Below the pieces are notes generated by a model. The model made no database searches and had not been told where the DNA came from. It saw nothing but the letters and a program-made list of their open reading frames with translations. The position numbers and the translations under genes are program-made. A DNA stretch of 64,000 nucleotides, from assembly GCA_036245525.1 (NCBI GenBank), contig BTPG01000007.1:161565452-161629451 (forward strand), read 5' to 3'. This document shows positions 10,370 to 22,000 of this stretch, piece after piece. The DNA is from Semisulcospira habei (Eukaryota; Mollusca; Gastropoda; Semisulcospiridae). How positions within the stretch are numbered: position 1 is the first letter of the stretch; every line of letters starts with the position of its first letter.

Positions 10370-10686
10370 GTTGCTTGCCTACAGTAGAAGCTGACTACAT
10401 CCAAGGCACTAACGAGAACCCAGGCTACTTTAGCGGCTCCAGGCGCGAGGTGTTTGAACGGTTCGGCGGTTCCGGCTTCCACACGGACTACTTTGAGATT
10501 CGCCTGCGCCTCAAGCTGGATCGTAATTTTGGCACCAACAATGGAGAAATGGCGGTGGTGACCAACGGAGACTGCGGAGAGAAGGAATCGGTGTCTATCA
10601 CGACCAGCGGCAACAACGTGAACTTCAAGGTTGACGGGGAACAGGGCGAGCTGCAGCAGGTTTCAGTTCCTTACTCTACACCTTCC
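10370..10686 (+). CDS. Gene 1 exon: N-terminal part of LamG/concanavalin-like domain
   Basis: A 317-nt exon starting in phase 1 and ending in phase 0 at a strong GTAAGT donor. It encodes the first ~105 residues of a LamG/ConA-like beta-sandwich, with alternating strands such as FHTDYFEIRLRLKL and GNNVNFKVDGEQG. Two in-frame acceptors are possible: CCTAG (start 10370) or CTACAG 15 nt later (start 10385). Both keep the frame and would differ by five residues. A TTAA palindromic element ends only about 20 nt upstream (10348). Confidence 0.85.
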
Positions 10687-10892
10687 GTAAGTGCGTTTTA
10701 AGAAAATAGTTATTTACATTTAAAGGGCTGCCTCGGTATATCACAGTACCTGGGAGCCACAGAGCCAGGATGCCCATCACGTTTATGTAATGCAATACTG
10801 GTCAGCCTTGGCATTGTGTGCTGCAGTATAACGCAGTATTTGATATAATGCGCACAAGTTTCCGGTTTCTTCAGGGATGCCTGATAAGCAAA

Positions 10893-10974
10893 AGATCCTC
10901 AGGCAGATGTCAGCCTTAGCTGGCCCACGCTCGGCTGTGCGCGGGCCAGCTTGGGCTGATGTTGGCCCGAGGAC
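10893..10974. repeat. Imperfect hairpin
   Basis: Arms ATCCTCAGGC...GTCAGCC...GCTGGCCCACGC against their complement. GC-rich, isolated in an intron. Confidence 0.55.
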
Positions 10975-11215
10975 AAGTTGTTTTTTCTTTCACAAGTCTA
11001 TGTAAATACAGCACTGTATTAAGGTGATTGTGGATAATGTGGTCTGACTTTGTGGCTCTCGCGTACTCCGATATACTGAAGAGGACTTTAACTGCAGTTT
11101 TTTTTTTAAACCCTCATGTACCTAAATACAATCTCGCTTGAAAGGTTGGAAACTGTTAGAAGATAGTTCAAAATATATAGTGACAGAATTGATCTGTTTC
11201 AGTGCAGACTCACAG

Positions 11216-11429
11216 TTAACTCATTCAGCCCAACGCACATATTTTCCAAATTTTTGAGGCGTCATTTAACGACTATACATCTGTTGCAGGAGATGGATCG
11301 ACCATGATAATTCAAGGGCAGTGCCAGATTAGCTTGGCGCCTGTCGGCGCCAAGCTAATCTGGCACTACCCTTGAATTATCATGGTCGCCCCATCTCCTT
11401 CTGTAGTGCGTCATGCCTGAATGGGTTAA
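11216..11429 (+). mobile_element. TTAA palindrome type A2 (complete)
   Basis: 214 bp, TTAACTCATTCAGCCCAAC to TGCCTGAATGGGTTAA. The central hairpin has ~48-bp nearly perfect arms. Confidence 0.9.
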
Positions 11430-11721
11430 GCAAGTTTGTAATCCTGTGCGTGTGGGGCGGAGATAATTTCTGCTAGAGCTGAACCTGTTTTCTGTCTGCT
11501 TTCAGTGTGTGGTTATGTTTGCACTCAATTTCTGCCGTTGCGTGGCAGAATCCAGTATGTCCATTTGGGAGAAAAGCAAGATTTGCGTGGTGTGACAATG
11601 AAAATCTCGCTTTCTCAAGAATGGGCTTATTGGCAGATTGATTTAGGATTGCACACAGTTTTCAGCAGAGACGTGAGTAAGTACCCACCTGCATTTCACG
11701 TTTGTCGTGATGCTGTTGCAG

Positions 11722-11830
11722 AACGGTTGGCTGCAGATTAGCCTGGTGTACGAGAAACAGACCGGCGAATCGGGCACGTACCTTCTGACAGGAACAGTCA
11801 ACGGGCAGTCCAACAAGCTCACTGTCAGTG
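11722..11830 (+). CDS. Gene 1 exon: middle of LamG domain
   Basis: A 109-nt exon, phase 0 to phase 1, acceptor GATGCTGTTGCAG, donor GTAAGT. The peptide (NGWLQISLVYEKQTG, then GTYLLTGTVNGQSNK) is the central strand pair of a LamG fold, where W-x-x-I/V-S-L-V-Y and a V-N-G-Q turn are usual. It joins the preceding exon in frame. Confidence 0.85.
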
Positions 11831-11858
11831 GTAAGTACATGGCTGTGTCTCAGTATCT

Positions 11859-12477
11859 TTCAACCCATTTGAGCCCTTGGACGCTTTTAAAAAATTTTGG
11901 AGGTGTCACCTAATGACTTTACCAGTTGCAGGAGATGGATCAATCATGATAATTCAAGGGTAACGCTAGATTAGCTTGGCGCCTACTGGCGCCAAGCTAA
12001 TCTGGCGCCACCCTTGAATTATCACGGTTGATCCATCTCTTGCTGCAGTGGGTCCGGGCTAAATGGTTGATTGATTGATTGATTGTACATTGCTTAACGT
12101 CCCGACAGCAGCAAGGCTTTCTCAGGACGTGCCTGCACTGCTTGTGAAAAAAAAAACTAAACAGAACATTGAATGTATGTCGCCAGCCGGTCCAATACAT
12201 TAAATAAACCTAACACATGGGGCCTAAATAAAGCTAAGACCATTTAGCAACACACATCCAATATCAAGAGCTACAGGCAGTGCAGACAGTAGGGAGAGTT
12301 TTAAAAAGGCAAATACAGGTGAATGGACCTCGGGTAGACAGAAACACATGCCCCAGAATAGAGAGAAAAACTCACCCTGTGGGGCTGACCAGGGTGACCC
12401 TGGGAACTAAAAAGTACCTAACCCCACCCAAGTCCCCCAGGGCAGACCCGGGTGGGGCTCCGGGCTAAATGGGTTAA
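11859..12477 (+). mobile_element. Type A palindrome interrupted by a retroposon
   Basis: Left part 11859-12066 (CAACCCATTTGAGCCC ... core hairpin) and right end 12459-12477 (CCGGGCTAAATGGGTTAA). The two parts are separated by the element at 12067-12458, whose target duplication repeats the A-element end. Confidence 0.75.
12067..12458 (-). mobile_element. SINE-like retroposon with 14-bp target duplication
   Basis: Flanked by TCCGGGCTAAATGG at 12053-12066 and 12459-12472. On the minus strand it ends GACGTTAAGCAATGTACAATC followed by an (AATC)n tail. A second copy lies at 38757-39125 on the plus strand. The variable-length target duplication and simple tail point to LINE-type retrotransposition. 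No ORF. Confidence 0.8.
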
Positions 12478-12554
12478 CACGTTCAAAACATGCTGTATTT
12501 GAATACTGCCTACTCTCGTGAGTTGACTGCAGAGTCGTAAACCCTTTGTCTGCA

Positions 12555-12776
12555 GGCTGTTTTGATCCCATCACTCCCAGTGGACGTAGATTGTGTTTCT
12601 GAAATCTTTGTTAGTTCAGCGCCCAGGACCCCCAGCCGTCAGATGGACATGATTGCAGAGTGGTGTCAGCAAGAGGCATAGATCCTCATGAGCCCCCGCA
12701 TCCGCGGGGGCTCATGAGGATCTATGTCTCTTGCAGTTAGGTTGTGTTCAGTTCTTCTCGTCAGTGAAGGGGTTAA
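12555..12776 (+). mobile_element. Type D palindrome
   Basis: The core at 12668-12736 is a perfect hairpin (AGCAAGAGGCATAGATCCTC, loop GCATCCGC). The right end GTCAGTGAAGGGGTTAA matches the D terminus. Confidence 0.75.
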
Positions 12777-12954
12777 CCCATCTGGGCTCATTATGCTGAC
12801 AGCCACGCCGTTTATTACTGATCGTATGCTTACTGTTTGGGTGACAGTCTTCAATCCTGGAGACTGATTCAGCTTTTTCCAAATGAAATGGCGGAAAGCT
12901 GAGTTTAAGCTGTGTGGTTCAGACGCAACACAGTCCATCAGTCAGCCTGTTCCA

Positions 12955-13022
12955 TCTGCAAGAGGCATAGATTCTCATGAGCCCCTGCATACGCAGGAGC
13001 TCATGAGAATTTATGTCTCTTC
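12955..13022 (+). repeat. Type D hairpin core
   Basis: Arms GCAAGAGGCATAGATTCTCA and complement around CATACG. Termini not seen. Confidence 0.65.
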
Positions 13023-13506
13023 AGGGCTTCCGTTTTCACATCAGCTTAAAGGGTCTGAAAACCTCCAGGTGGAAATTGTAGAGGGTACAAAGATCCTGTC
13101 TGAACAACATGAAGGCTACAAAATTAGACCAGTATCATTAGCATGTTTTTTAAAAAAATAAATGAAGGATAGTGCACCTCGGACTCAGATGTGCTTCACT
13201 TTAGTGCGTCTGCCTAGTCTTCGTCACATTTTCAGTACGCGATTTGAATCTTGGTGCGTCATTGACGCATAGACACACAGAGACTGGAGGCCTGCTGTTG
13301 CAGGCATGGATCAGCCACAGTTGCATCCGCAGATTAGCCGCTACTCAGCCATTCTTAATCCTGCCTTTAATTTTGGACATGCATACTGTACATGCAAGTA
13401 TCGTGAAATACTGATTGTACCTGTCACAGGCGGCCAATGGACCGTTTTCAGTACTTTCAGTTTTCACACTGTCTCCCACGATACAACTGTTGTTTTTTCT
13501 CCACAG

Positions 13507-13586
13507 GCAAGATTGAAATGCGAATGTGTGCGCTACAGATTGGCAAGGGCTTCAACTATGCAAGCCTAGTGGGTTACGTCGACGAT
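13507..13586 (+). CDS. Gene 1 exon: C-terminal part of LamG domain
   Basis: An 80-nt exon, phase 1 to phase 0, acceptor TTTTTTCTCCACAG, donor GTGAGT. It encodes CALQIGKGFNYASLVGYVDD, the typical C-terminal LamG stretch (C-x-L-x-I-G ... F/Y-x-D-D). The matching second cysteine comes in the next exon. Confidence 0.87.
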
Positions 13587-13749
13587 GTGAGTATTTTCCC
13601 TACTTTTTCACCAAAAGTTCATACAGTGTGTATGTGTGGATGAGCATCTGTGCAGTCTGTTACAGTTGTAGATGTGACCAGTTGTGAAAGTACGTTCTAT
13701 AATATGTAGGACTGTAGTATTTATATACTGTCATTTCTAGACAGACCTG

Positions 13750-13835
13750 GTGACTGACACTTCTGTAACTGTTTGATTAATAGTCATGGTGCGCGAGGTG
13801 ACTATGAATCAAACAGTTTCAGAAGTGTCAGTGAC
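13750..13835. repeat. 86-bp imperfect hairpin
   Basis: Arms GTGACTGACACTTCTGTAAC ... TAGTCA against TGACTA ... CAGAAGTGTCAGTGAC, with a 12-nt loop. It resembles a pre-miRNA in size, but is equally explained as a small MITE. It lies in the last intron of gene 1. Confidence 0.6.
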
Positions 13836-13913
13836 TCAGTTTGTCTAAAAATGATAGTATACAAACACTGCACTCCTGTGCTATGTTATTCACTTATTTA
13901 CAATTTCTGCACA

Positions 13914-13989
13914 CACATATCTACACACAAACACACATACACACACACACACACATACACACCATCACACACACACAAACACACACACA

Positions 13990-14055
<66 letters not shown>
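13914..14055. repeat. (CA)n microsatellite next to the terminal exon
   Basis: About 140 bp of CA repeat with interruptions, ending ~30 nt before the acceptor of the last coding exon. Confidence 0.95.
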
Positions 14056-14056
<1 letters not shown>

Positions 14057-14087
14057 CTTCACTGCAAGTTGCTATCCTTTTTTTCAG

Positions 14088-14126
14088 TTCCAAGTATGGA
14101 TGTGCAAACCATCAACAAGCGGCTAA
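14088..14126 (+). CDS. Gene 1 terminal coding exon with stop codon
   Basis: The preceding exon ends in phase 0 with GYVDD. At 14088, after an excellent acceptor (CCTTTTTTTCAG), the reading is FQVWMCKPSTSG then TAA. This completes a LamG domain: the DDFxVWxC motif supplies the cysteine that pairs with CALQIG. No donor is seen before the stop, so the protein should end here. A 140-bp CA microsatellite lies just upstream of the acceptor. An alternative is that this exon is skipped and the gene continues, but the LamG fit argues against it. Confidence 0.72.
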   Translation, partial: FQVWMCKPSTSG

Positions 14127-15185
14127 CAGTTCTACATAGCAGTTGAAAGCATCACGTTTCTTCTTTTCTCCTCTGCACATTTTTTTGCCCGCGCCTGAGC
14201 TGGTATACTCAAGCACTGGTCTGCTTCAAATTCTACAATTGCCACCTCAATCTTTTCTTACTGGCTGGGAAATGCATTGATCGGCATCTCAAGTTCAGCA
14301 ATTTGGAGCCAAAATACAAACTCTTTGTTTCACTGTGGCTTTTGTATCCATGTTATATTCTTCGATAGTAATCCAGATACAAATAAGTGACTGCTAGCGC
14401 TTATACTGCAGGGTGAGGTAGGGAAAATAAAAAAGGCACTATAAGGGCTTTTTCTACTGAACTTGACAGAGGTTAATAGAAAAAGCACTATAAAGGTTGA
14501 ACTGTGCAACTGCACAGGTCTCTCCCTTACAGTACTTTAAAAAAAACAACAACTAAACTCTCACCTTACTGATGCCATGACTTTGTACCATATTAATTTG
14601 TGAAGTGATGCTGTGTTGTCTATGATTCTGTGCATTACAGTAAACAGCCAGTAGGTCTAGAATCACAGACCAGCATACATGTGAATGTCTAGAGTATCCT
14701 GAAAACTGAAAAATGGCTGTATGAAGATAACATAGCACACACTGCTGAATCTGCAGCAAACTTGGTGCCTCGTCATTTGTTGAAGACGTATATTTTAACT
14801 TAAAGTTCAATTGACCTTTCTTGTTGACTTTGACATTCTTTTCTTCTGACCTATTGTCTTTGTTGTTTATATACATATGAAGTTTTGTCGTAAAACTACA
14901 AATACACGCACATTCGGTCTTTCTGTGTCAGTTCTAGTCACCATTATTTAAATTTTGTGTGCAACTGAATTTGAGATCTGTAACATTCCATTAGTATTTC
15001 ATTACACACAATTCACAGTTTGAGAAACTTTGATCAAGACAGAAAAGGATTTTCTATAGAAAATAAAGTCTGCTTGGAGAAAGTGTTTATTGGCAATGGA
15101 AGAAAATGAAAATAAATGAGACAGATTTTGTTTTGTCATTATGTTAAACTCATTCTGTGAATAAAGAACATGAGGATCCCATGAA
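14127..15185 (+). other. Gene 1 candidate 3' UTR and poly(A) region
   Basis: About 1.05 kb of apparently single-copy AT-rich sequence follows the stop codon, with AATAAA signals at 15062, 15111 and 15160. There are no palindromic elements here, in contrast to the introns. The last signal is the most likely end of the transcript. A TTAA-type element begins shortly after, at 15286. Confidence 0.5.
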
Positions 15186-15285
15186 AACAAACTCGGCAGT
15201 GTGTTGCTTTTAAATTGATGCAATTGACGATTGTGAAGACAGAACATGGACACGGGGAAGGTGTGTGTTTGTGTGTGCATGTGTT

Positions 15286-15655
15286 TAACCCATTTTATCG
15301 CACAGCCGCATTTTGAAGGTGTTATTCAATACAATACAATACAATAATACTTTATTAATCCCTCACGGGGAAATTCACTGTCTGTCCATACAACACATGG
15401 CATCATCATTCACTCATTCAATTAATTAAATAACCTATAACTCTCAGTTAAAGATATGAACTGTAACACTCTTGGCATCAGAAACACTAAATGACGACTA
15501 TGTACCAGTTGTAGGAGATGGATCGATCTTGATAATTCAAGGGTAGTGCCAGGTGAGATTGGCGCCTGAAGGCGCCAAGCTCATCTGGCACTACCCTTGA
15601 ATTATCATGATCAATCCATATCCTGCTGCAGGGTTTTGGGGATACATGGGTCAAG
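15286..15655 (+). mobile_element. Type A palindrome split by a retroelement tail
   Basis: Left end TTAACCCATTTTATCGCAC...GAAGGTGTTATT at 15286-15326, resumed at ~15488 (CTAAATGACGACTATG) with the intact core hairpin to ~15655. The insert 15327-15487 begins (CAATA)n and CTTTATTAATCCCTCACGGGG, the reverse complement of a common LINE/SINE 3' tail. Confidence 0.65.
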
Positions 15656-15716
15656 AGGAGTTTCGAATGAACGCAGAGAGTAGTGTGAATGAAGTGCCAA
15701 CTATGAGGCAACTCTT

Positions 15717-15822
15717 CATTTAGCCCCGCCAAAATATAGCAGGCGATGGATTGACCATATAATTCATGGGTGGTGCCTGATTAGCATGGCACCATTAGGC
15801 GCCAAGCTAATCTGGCACTTGT
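15717..15822 (+). repeat. Truncated type A palindrome
   Basis: TTCATTTAGCCCCGCC ... core to GCTAATCTGGCACT. The right third is missing, cut by the LINE fragment and satellite that follow. Confidence 0.65.
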
Positions 15823-15835
15823 GCAACTGCTACGT

Positions 15836-16024
15836 CTCTTGGCTTGACTTCGCGAACGAAGATTCTATAGGGCTTGCCCACGTCGTCTGCAGGCATTTTC
15901 GTGGCTGCGGAGGCCAATCCGGGACAGGCAGGTTCGACCGCAGTGGCTGCAGGGGAAGGTCTGGTCAGGGTTCTGAGTTACGACAACTCTGTTTTTTCTT
16001 CTAAGCCGCTTGTCCTTAAGGTTA
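15836..16024 (-). mobile_element. LINE 3' end, 5'-truncated, 13-bp target duplication
   Basis: 189 bp nearly identical to the 3' end of the LINE at 58364-61618 (minus orientation, including the C-terminal zinc-finger codons). It is flanked by GCAACTGCTACGT at 15823-15835 and 16025-16037: a clear target-primed insertion. The satellite array begins right after. Confidence 0.9.
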
Positions 16025-16037
16025 GCAACTGCTACGT

Positions 16038-19000
16038 ACTGACACACGATAGGTTAAGGAACAGATTCTGTAAGGTAAGCCATATTGATTTGTGGGATTT
16101 TGACCATGGGACACGATAGGTTAAGGAACAGATTCTGTAAGATAAGCCATATTGATTTGTGGGATTTTGACCGTGGGACACGATAGGTTAAGGAACAGAT
16201 TCTGTAAGATAAGCCATATTGATTTGTGGGATTTTGACCGTGGGACACGATAGGTTAAGGAACAGATTCTGTAAGATAAGCCATATTGATTTGTGGGATT
16301 TTGACCGTGGGACACGATAGGTTAAGGAACAGATTCTGTAAGATAAGCCATATTGATTTGTGGGATTTTGACCGTGGGACACGATAGGTTAAGGAACAGA
16401 TTCTGTAAGATAAGCCATATTGATTTGGGGGATTTTGACCGTGGGACACGATAGGTTAAGGAACAGATTCTGTAAGATAAGCTATATTGATTTGTGGGAT
16501 TTCGACCGTGTGACACGATAGGTTAAAAAGCAGATTCTGTAAGATAAGCCATATTGATTTGTGGGATTTTGACCGTAGGACACGATAGGTTAAGGAACAG
16601 ATTCTGTAGGATAAGCCATATTGATTTGTGGGATTTTGACCGTGGGACACGATAGGTTAAAGAACAGATTCTGTAAGATAAGGCATATTGATTTGTTGGA
16701 TTTTGACCATGGGACACGATAGGTTAGGGAACAGATTCTGTAAGATAAGCCATATTGATTTGTGGGATTGTGACCGTGGGACACGATAGGTTAAGGAACA
16801 GATTCTGTAAGATAAGCCATATTAATTTGTGGGATTTTGACCGTGGGATACGATAGGTTAAGGAACAGATTCTGTAAGATAAGCAATATTGATTTGGGGG
16901 ATTTTGACCGTGGGACACGATAGGTTAAGGAACAGATTCTGTACGATAAGCCATATTGTTTTGTGGGGTTTTGACCGTGGGACATGATAGGGTAAAGAAC
17001 AGATTCTGTAAGATAAGCCATATTGATTTTGGGGGATTTTGACCGTGGGACACGATAGGTTAAGGAACAGATCCTGTAAGATAAGCAATATTGATTTGTG
17101 GGATTTTGACCGTGGGACACGATAGGTTAAGGAACAGATTCTGTAAGATAAGCCATATTGATTTGTGGGATTTTGACCGTGGGACACGATAGGTTAAGGA
17201 ACAGATTCTGTAAGATAAGCCATATTGATTTGTGGGATTTTGACCGTGGAACACGATAGGTTAAGGAACAGATTCTGTAAGATAAGCCATATTGTTTTGT
17301 GTGATTTCGACCGTGGGACACGATAGGTTAAGGAACAGATTCTGTAAGATAAGCCATATTGATTTGTGGGATTTTGACCGTGGGACACGATAGGTTAAGG
17401 AACAGATTCTGTAAGATAAGCCATATTTATTTGTGGGATTTTGACAGTGGGACACGATAGGTTAAGGAACAGATTCTGTAAGATAAGCCATATTGATTTG
17501 TGGGATTTTGACCATGGGACACGATAGGTTAAGGAACAGATTCTGTAAGATAAGCAATATTGATTTGTGGGATTTTGACCGTGGGACACGATAGGTTAAG
17601 GAACAGATTCTGTGAGATAAGCCATATTGATTTGGGGGATTTTGACCGTGGGACACGATAGGTTAAGGAACAGATTCTGTAAGATAAGCCATATTGATTT
17701 GTGGGATTTTGACCATGGGACACGATAGGTTAAGGAACAGATTCTGTAAGATAAGCCATATTGATTTGTGGGATTGTGACCGTGGGACACGATAGGTTAA
17801 GGAACAGATTCTGTAAGATAAGCCATATTGATTTGTGGGATTTTGACCGTGGGATACGATAGGTTAAGGAACAGATTCTGTAAGATAAGCCATATTGATT
17901 TGTGGGATTTTGACCGTGGGACACGATAGGTTAAGGAACAGATTCTGTAAGATAAGCCTATTGATTTGTGGGATTTTGACCGTGGGACACGATAGGTTAA
18001 GGAACAGATTCTGTAAGATAATCCATATTGATTTGGGGGATTTTGACCGTGGGACACGATAGGTTAAGGAACAGATTCTGTACGATAAGCCATATTGATT
18101 TGTGCGGTTTTGACCGTGGGACACGATAGGTTAAGGAACAGATTCTGTAAGATAAGCCATATTGATTTGTGGGATGTCGACCGTGGGACACGATAGGTTA
18201 AGAACCATATTCTGTAAGATAAGCCATATTGATTTGTGGGATTTTGACCGTGGGACACGATAGATTAAGGAACAGATTCTGTAAGATAAGCCATATTGAT
18301 TTGTGGGAGTTTGACCGTGGGACACGATAGGTTAAGGAACAGATTATGTAAGATAAGCTATATTGATTTGTGTGATTGTGACCGTGGGACACGATAGGTT
18401 AAGGAACAGATTGTGTAAGATAAGCCATATTGATTTGCGGGATTTTGACTGTGGGACACGATAGGTTAAGGAACAGATTCTGTAAGATAAGCCATATTGA
18501 TTTGTGGGATTTCGACCATGGGACACGATAGGTTAAGGAACAGATTCTGTAAGATAAGCCATATTGATTTGTGAGATTTTGACCGTGGGACACGATAGGT
18601 TAAGGAACAGATTATGTAAGATAAGCCATATTGATTTGGTGGATTTTGACCCTGGGACACGATAGGTTAAGGAACAGATTATGTAAGATAAGCCATATTG
18701 ATTTGGTGGATTTTGACCCTGGGACACGATAGGTTAAGGAACAGATTCTGTAAAATAAGCCATATTGATTTGTGGGATTTTGACCGTGGGACACAATAGG
18801 TTAAGGAACAGATTCTGTAAGATAAGCCATATTGATTTGTTGGATTTTGACCGTGGGACACGATAGGTTAAGGAACAGATTCTGTAAGATAAGCAATATT
18901 GATTTGGGGGATTTTGACCGTGGGACACGATAGGTTAAGGAACAGATTCTGTAAGATAAGCCATATTGATTTGGGGGATTTTGACCGTGGGACACGATAG

Positions 19001-22000
19001 GTTAAGGAACAGATTCTGTACGATAAGCCATATTGATTTGTGCGGTTTTGACCGTGGCACACGATAGGTTAAGGAACAGATTCTGTAAGATAAGCCATAT
19101 TGATTTGGGGGATTTTGACCGTGGGACACGATAGGTTAAGGAACAGATTCTGTAAGATAAGCAATATTGATTTGGGGGATTTTGACCGTGGGACACGATA
19201 GGTTAAGGAACAGATTCTGTAAGATAAGCCATATTGATTTGGGGGATTTTGACCGTGGGACACAATAGGTTAAGGAACAGATTCTGTAAGATAAGCCATA
19301 TTGATTTGTGGGGTTTTGACCGTGGGACACGATAGGTTAAAGAACAGATTCTGTAAGATAAGCAATATTGATTTGTGGGATTTTGACCGTGGGACACGAT
19401 AGGTTAAGGAACAGATTCTGTAAGATAAGCCTTATTGATTTGGGGGATTTTGACCGTGGGACACGACAGGTTAAGGAACAGATTATGTAAGATAAGCAAT
19501 ATTGATTTGTGGGATGTCGACCGTGGGACACGATAGGTTAAGGAACAGATTCTGTAAGATAAGCCATATTGATTTGGGGGATTTTGACTGTGGGACACGA
19601 TAGGTTAAGGAACAGATTCTGTAAGATAAGCCATATTGATTTGTGGGGTTGTTACCGTGGGACACGATAGGTTAAAGAACAGATTCTGTAAGATAAGCCA
19701 TATTGATTTGTGGGATTTTGACTGTGGGACACGATAGGTTAAGGAACAGATTCTGTAAGATAAGCCATATTGATTTGGGGGATTTTGACCGTGGGACACG
19801 ATAGGTTAAGGAACAGATTCTGTAAGATAAGCTATATTGATTTGTGGGATTTTGACCGTGTGACACGATAGGTTAAAAAGCAGATTCTGTAAGATAAGCC
19901 ATATTGATTTGGGGGATTTTGACCGTGGGACACGATAGGTTAAGGAACAGATTTTGTAGGATAAGCCATATTGATTTGTGGGAATTTGACCGTGGGACAC
20001 AATAGGTTAAAGAGCAGATTCTGTAAGATAAGCCATATTGATTTGTGGGATTTTGACCATGGGACACGATAGGTTAGGGAACAGATTCTGTAAGATAAGC
20101 CATATTGATTTGTGGGATTGTGACCGTGGGACACGATAGGTTAAGGAACAGATTCTGTAAGATAAGCCATATTGATTTGTGGGATTTTGACCGTGGGATA
20201 CGATAGGTTAAGGAACAGATTCTGTAAGATAAGCCATATTGATTTGGGGGATTTTGACCGTGGGACACGATAGGTTAAGGAACAGATTCTGTAAGATAAG
20301 CCATATTGTTTTGTGGGGTTTTGACCGTGGGACACGATAGGTTAAAGAACAGGTTCTGTACGATAAGCCATATTGATTTGGGGGATTTTGACCGTGGGAC
20401 ACGATAGGTTAAGGAACAGATTCTGTAAGATAAGCAATATTGATTTGCGGGATTTTGACCGTGGGACACGATAGGTTAAGGAACAGATTCTGTAAGATAA
20501 GCCATATTGATTTGTGGGATTTTGACCGTGGGATACGATAGGTTAAGGAACAGATTCTGTAAGATAAGCCATATTGATTTGTGTGATTTCGACCGTGGGA
20601 CACGATAGGTTAAGGAACAGATTCTGTAAGATAAGCCATATTGATTTGTGGGATTTTGACCGTGTGACACGATAGGTTAAGGAACAGATTCTGTAAGATA
20701 AGCCACATTGATTTGTGGGATTTTGACCGTGGGACACGATAGGTTAAGGAACAGATTCTTTAAGATAAGCCATATTGATTTGTGGGATTTTGAACATGGG
20801 ACACGATAGGTTAAGGAACAGATTCTGTAAGAGAAGCAATATTGATTTGGGGGATTTTGACCGTGGGACATGATAGGTTAAGGAACAGATTCTGTGAAAT
20901 AAGCCATATTGATTTGGGGGATTTTGACCGTGGGACACGATAGGTTAAGGAACAGATTCTGTAAGATAAGCCATATTGATTTGTGGGATTTTGACCATGG
21001 GACACGATAGGTTAAGGAACAGATTCTGTAAGATAAGCCATATTGATTTGGGGGATTGTGACCGTGGGACACGATAGGTTAAGGAACAGATTCTGTAAGA
21101 TAAGCCATATTGATTTGTGGGATTTTGACCGTGGGATACGATAGGTTAAGGAACAGATTCTGTAAGATAAGCCATATTGATTTGTGGGATTTTGACCGTG
21201 GGACACGATAGGTTAAGGAACAGATTCTGTAAGATAAGCCATATTGATTTGTGGGATTTTGACCGTGGGACACGATAGGTTAAGGAACAGATTCTGTAAG
21301 ATAAGCCATATTGATTTGTTGGATGTCGACCGTGGGACACGATAGGTTAAGGAACAGATTCTGTAAGATAGGCCGTATTGATTTGTGGGATTTCGACCGT
21401 GGGACACGATAGGTTAAGGAACAGATTCTGTAAGATAAGCCATATTGATTTGTGTGATTTCGACCGTGGGACACGATAGGTTAAGGGACGGATTCTGTAA
21501 GATAAGCCATATTGATTTGTGGGATTTTGACCGTGGGACACGATAGGTTAAGGAACAGATTCTGTAAGATAAGCCATATTGATTTGTGGGATTTTGACCG
21601 TGGGACACGATAGGTTAAGGAACAGATTCTGTAAGATAAGCCATATTGATTTGTGGGATTTTGACCGTGGGACACGATAGATTAAGGAACAGATTCTGTA
21701 AGATAAGCCATATTGATTTGTGGGAGTTTGACCGTGGGACATGATAGGTTAAGGAACAGATTCTGTAAGATAAGCTATATTGATTTATGTGATTGTGACC
21801 GTGGGACACGATAGGTTAAGGAACAGATTCTGTAAGATAAGCCATATTGATTTGGGGGATTTTGACTGTGGGACACGATAGGTTAAGGAACAGATTCTGT
21901 AAGATAAGCCATATTGATTTGTGGGATTTTGACCGTGGGACACGATAGGTTAAGGAACAGATTCTGTAAGATAAGCCATATTGATTTGTAAGATTTTGAC

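Noticed and set aside
11505..11741. 78-codon frame as an extra gene 1 exon
   Set aside because: The flanking exons 10686 and 11722 join directly in phase 0 and give a continuous LamG fold. Including this frame breaks it.
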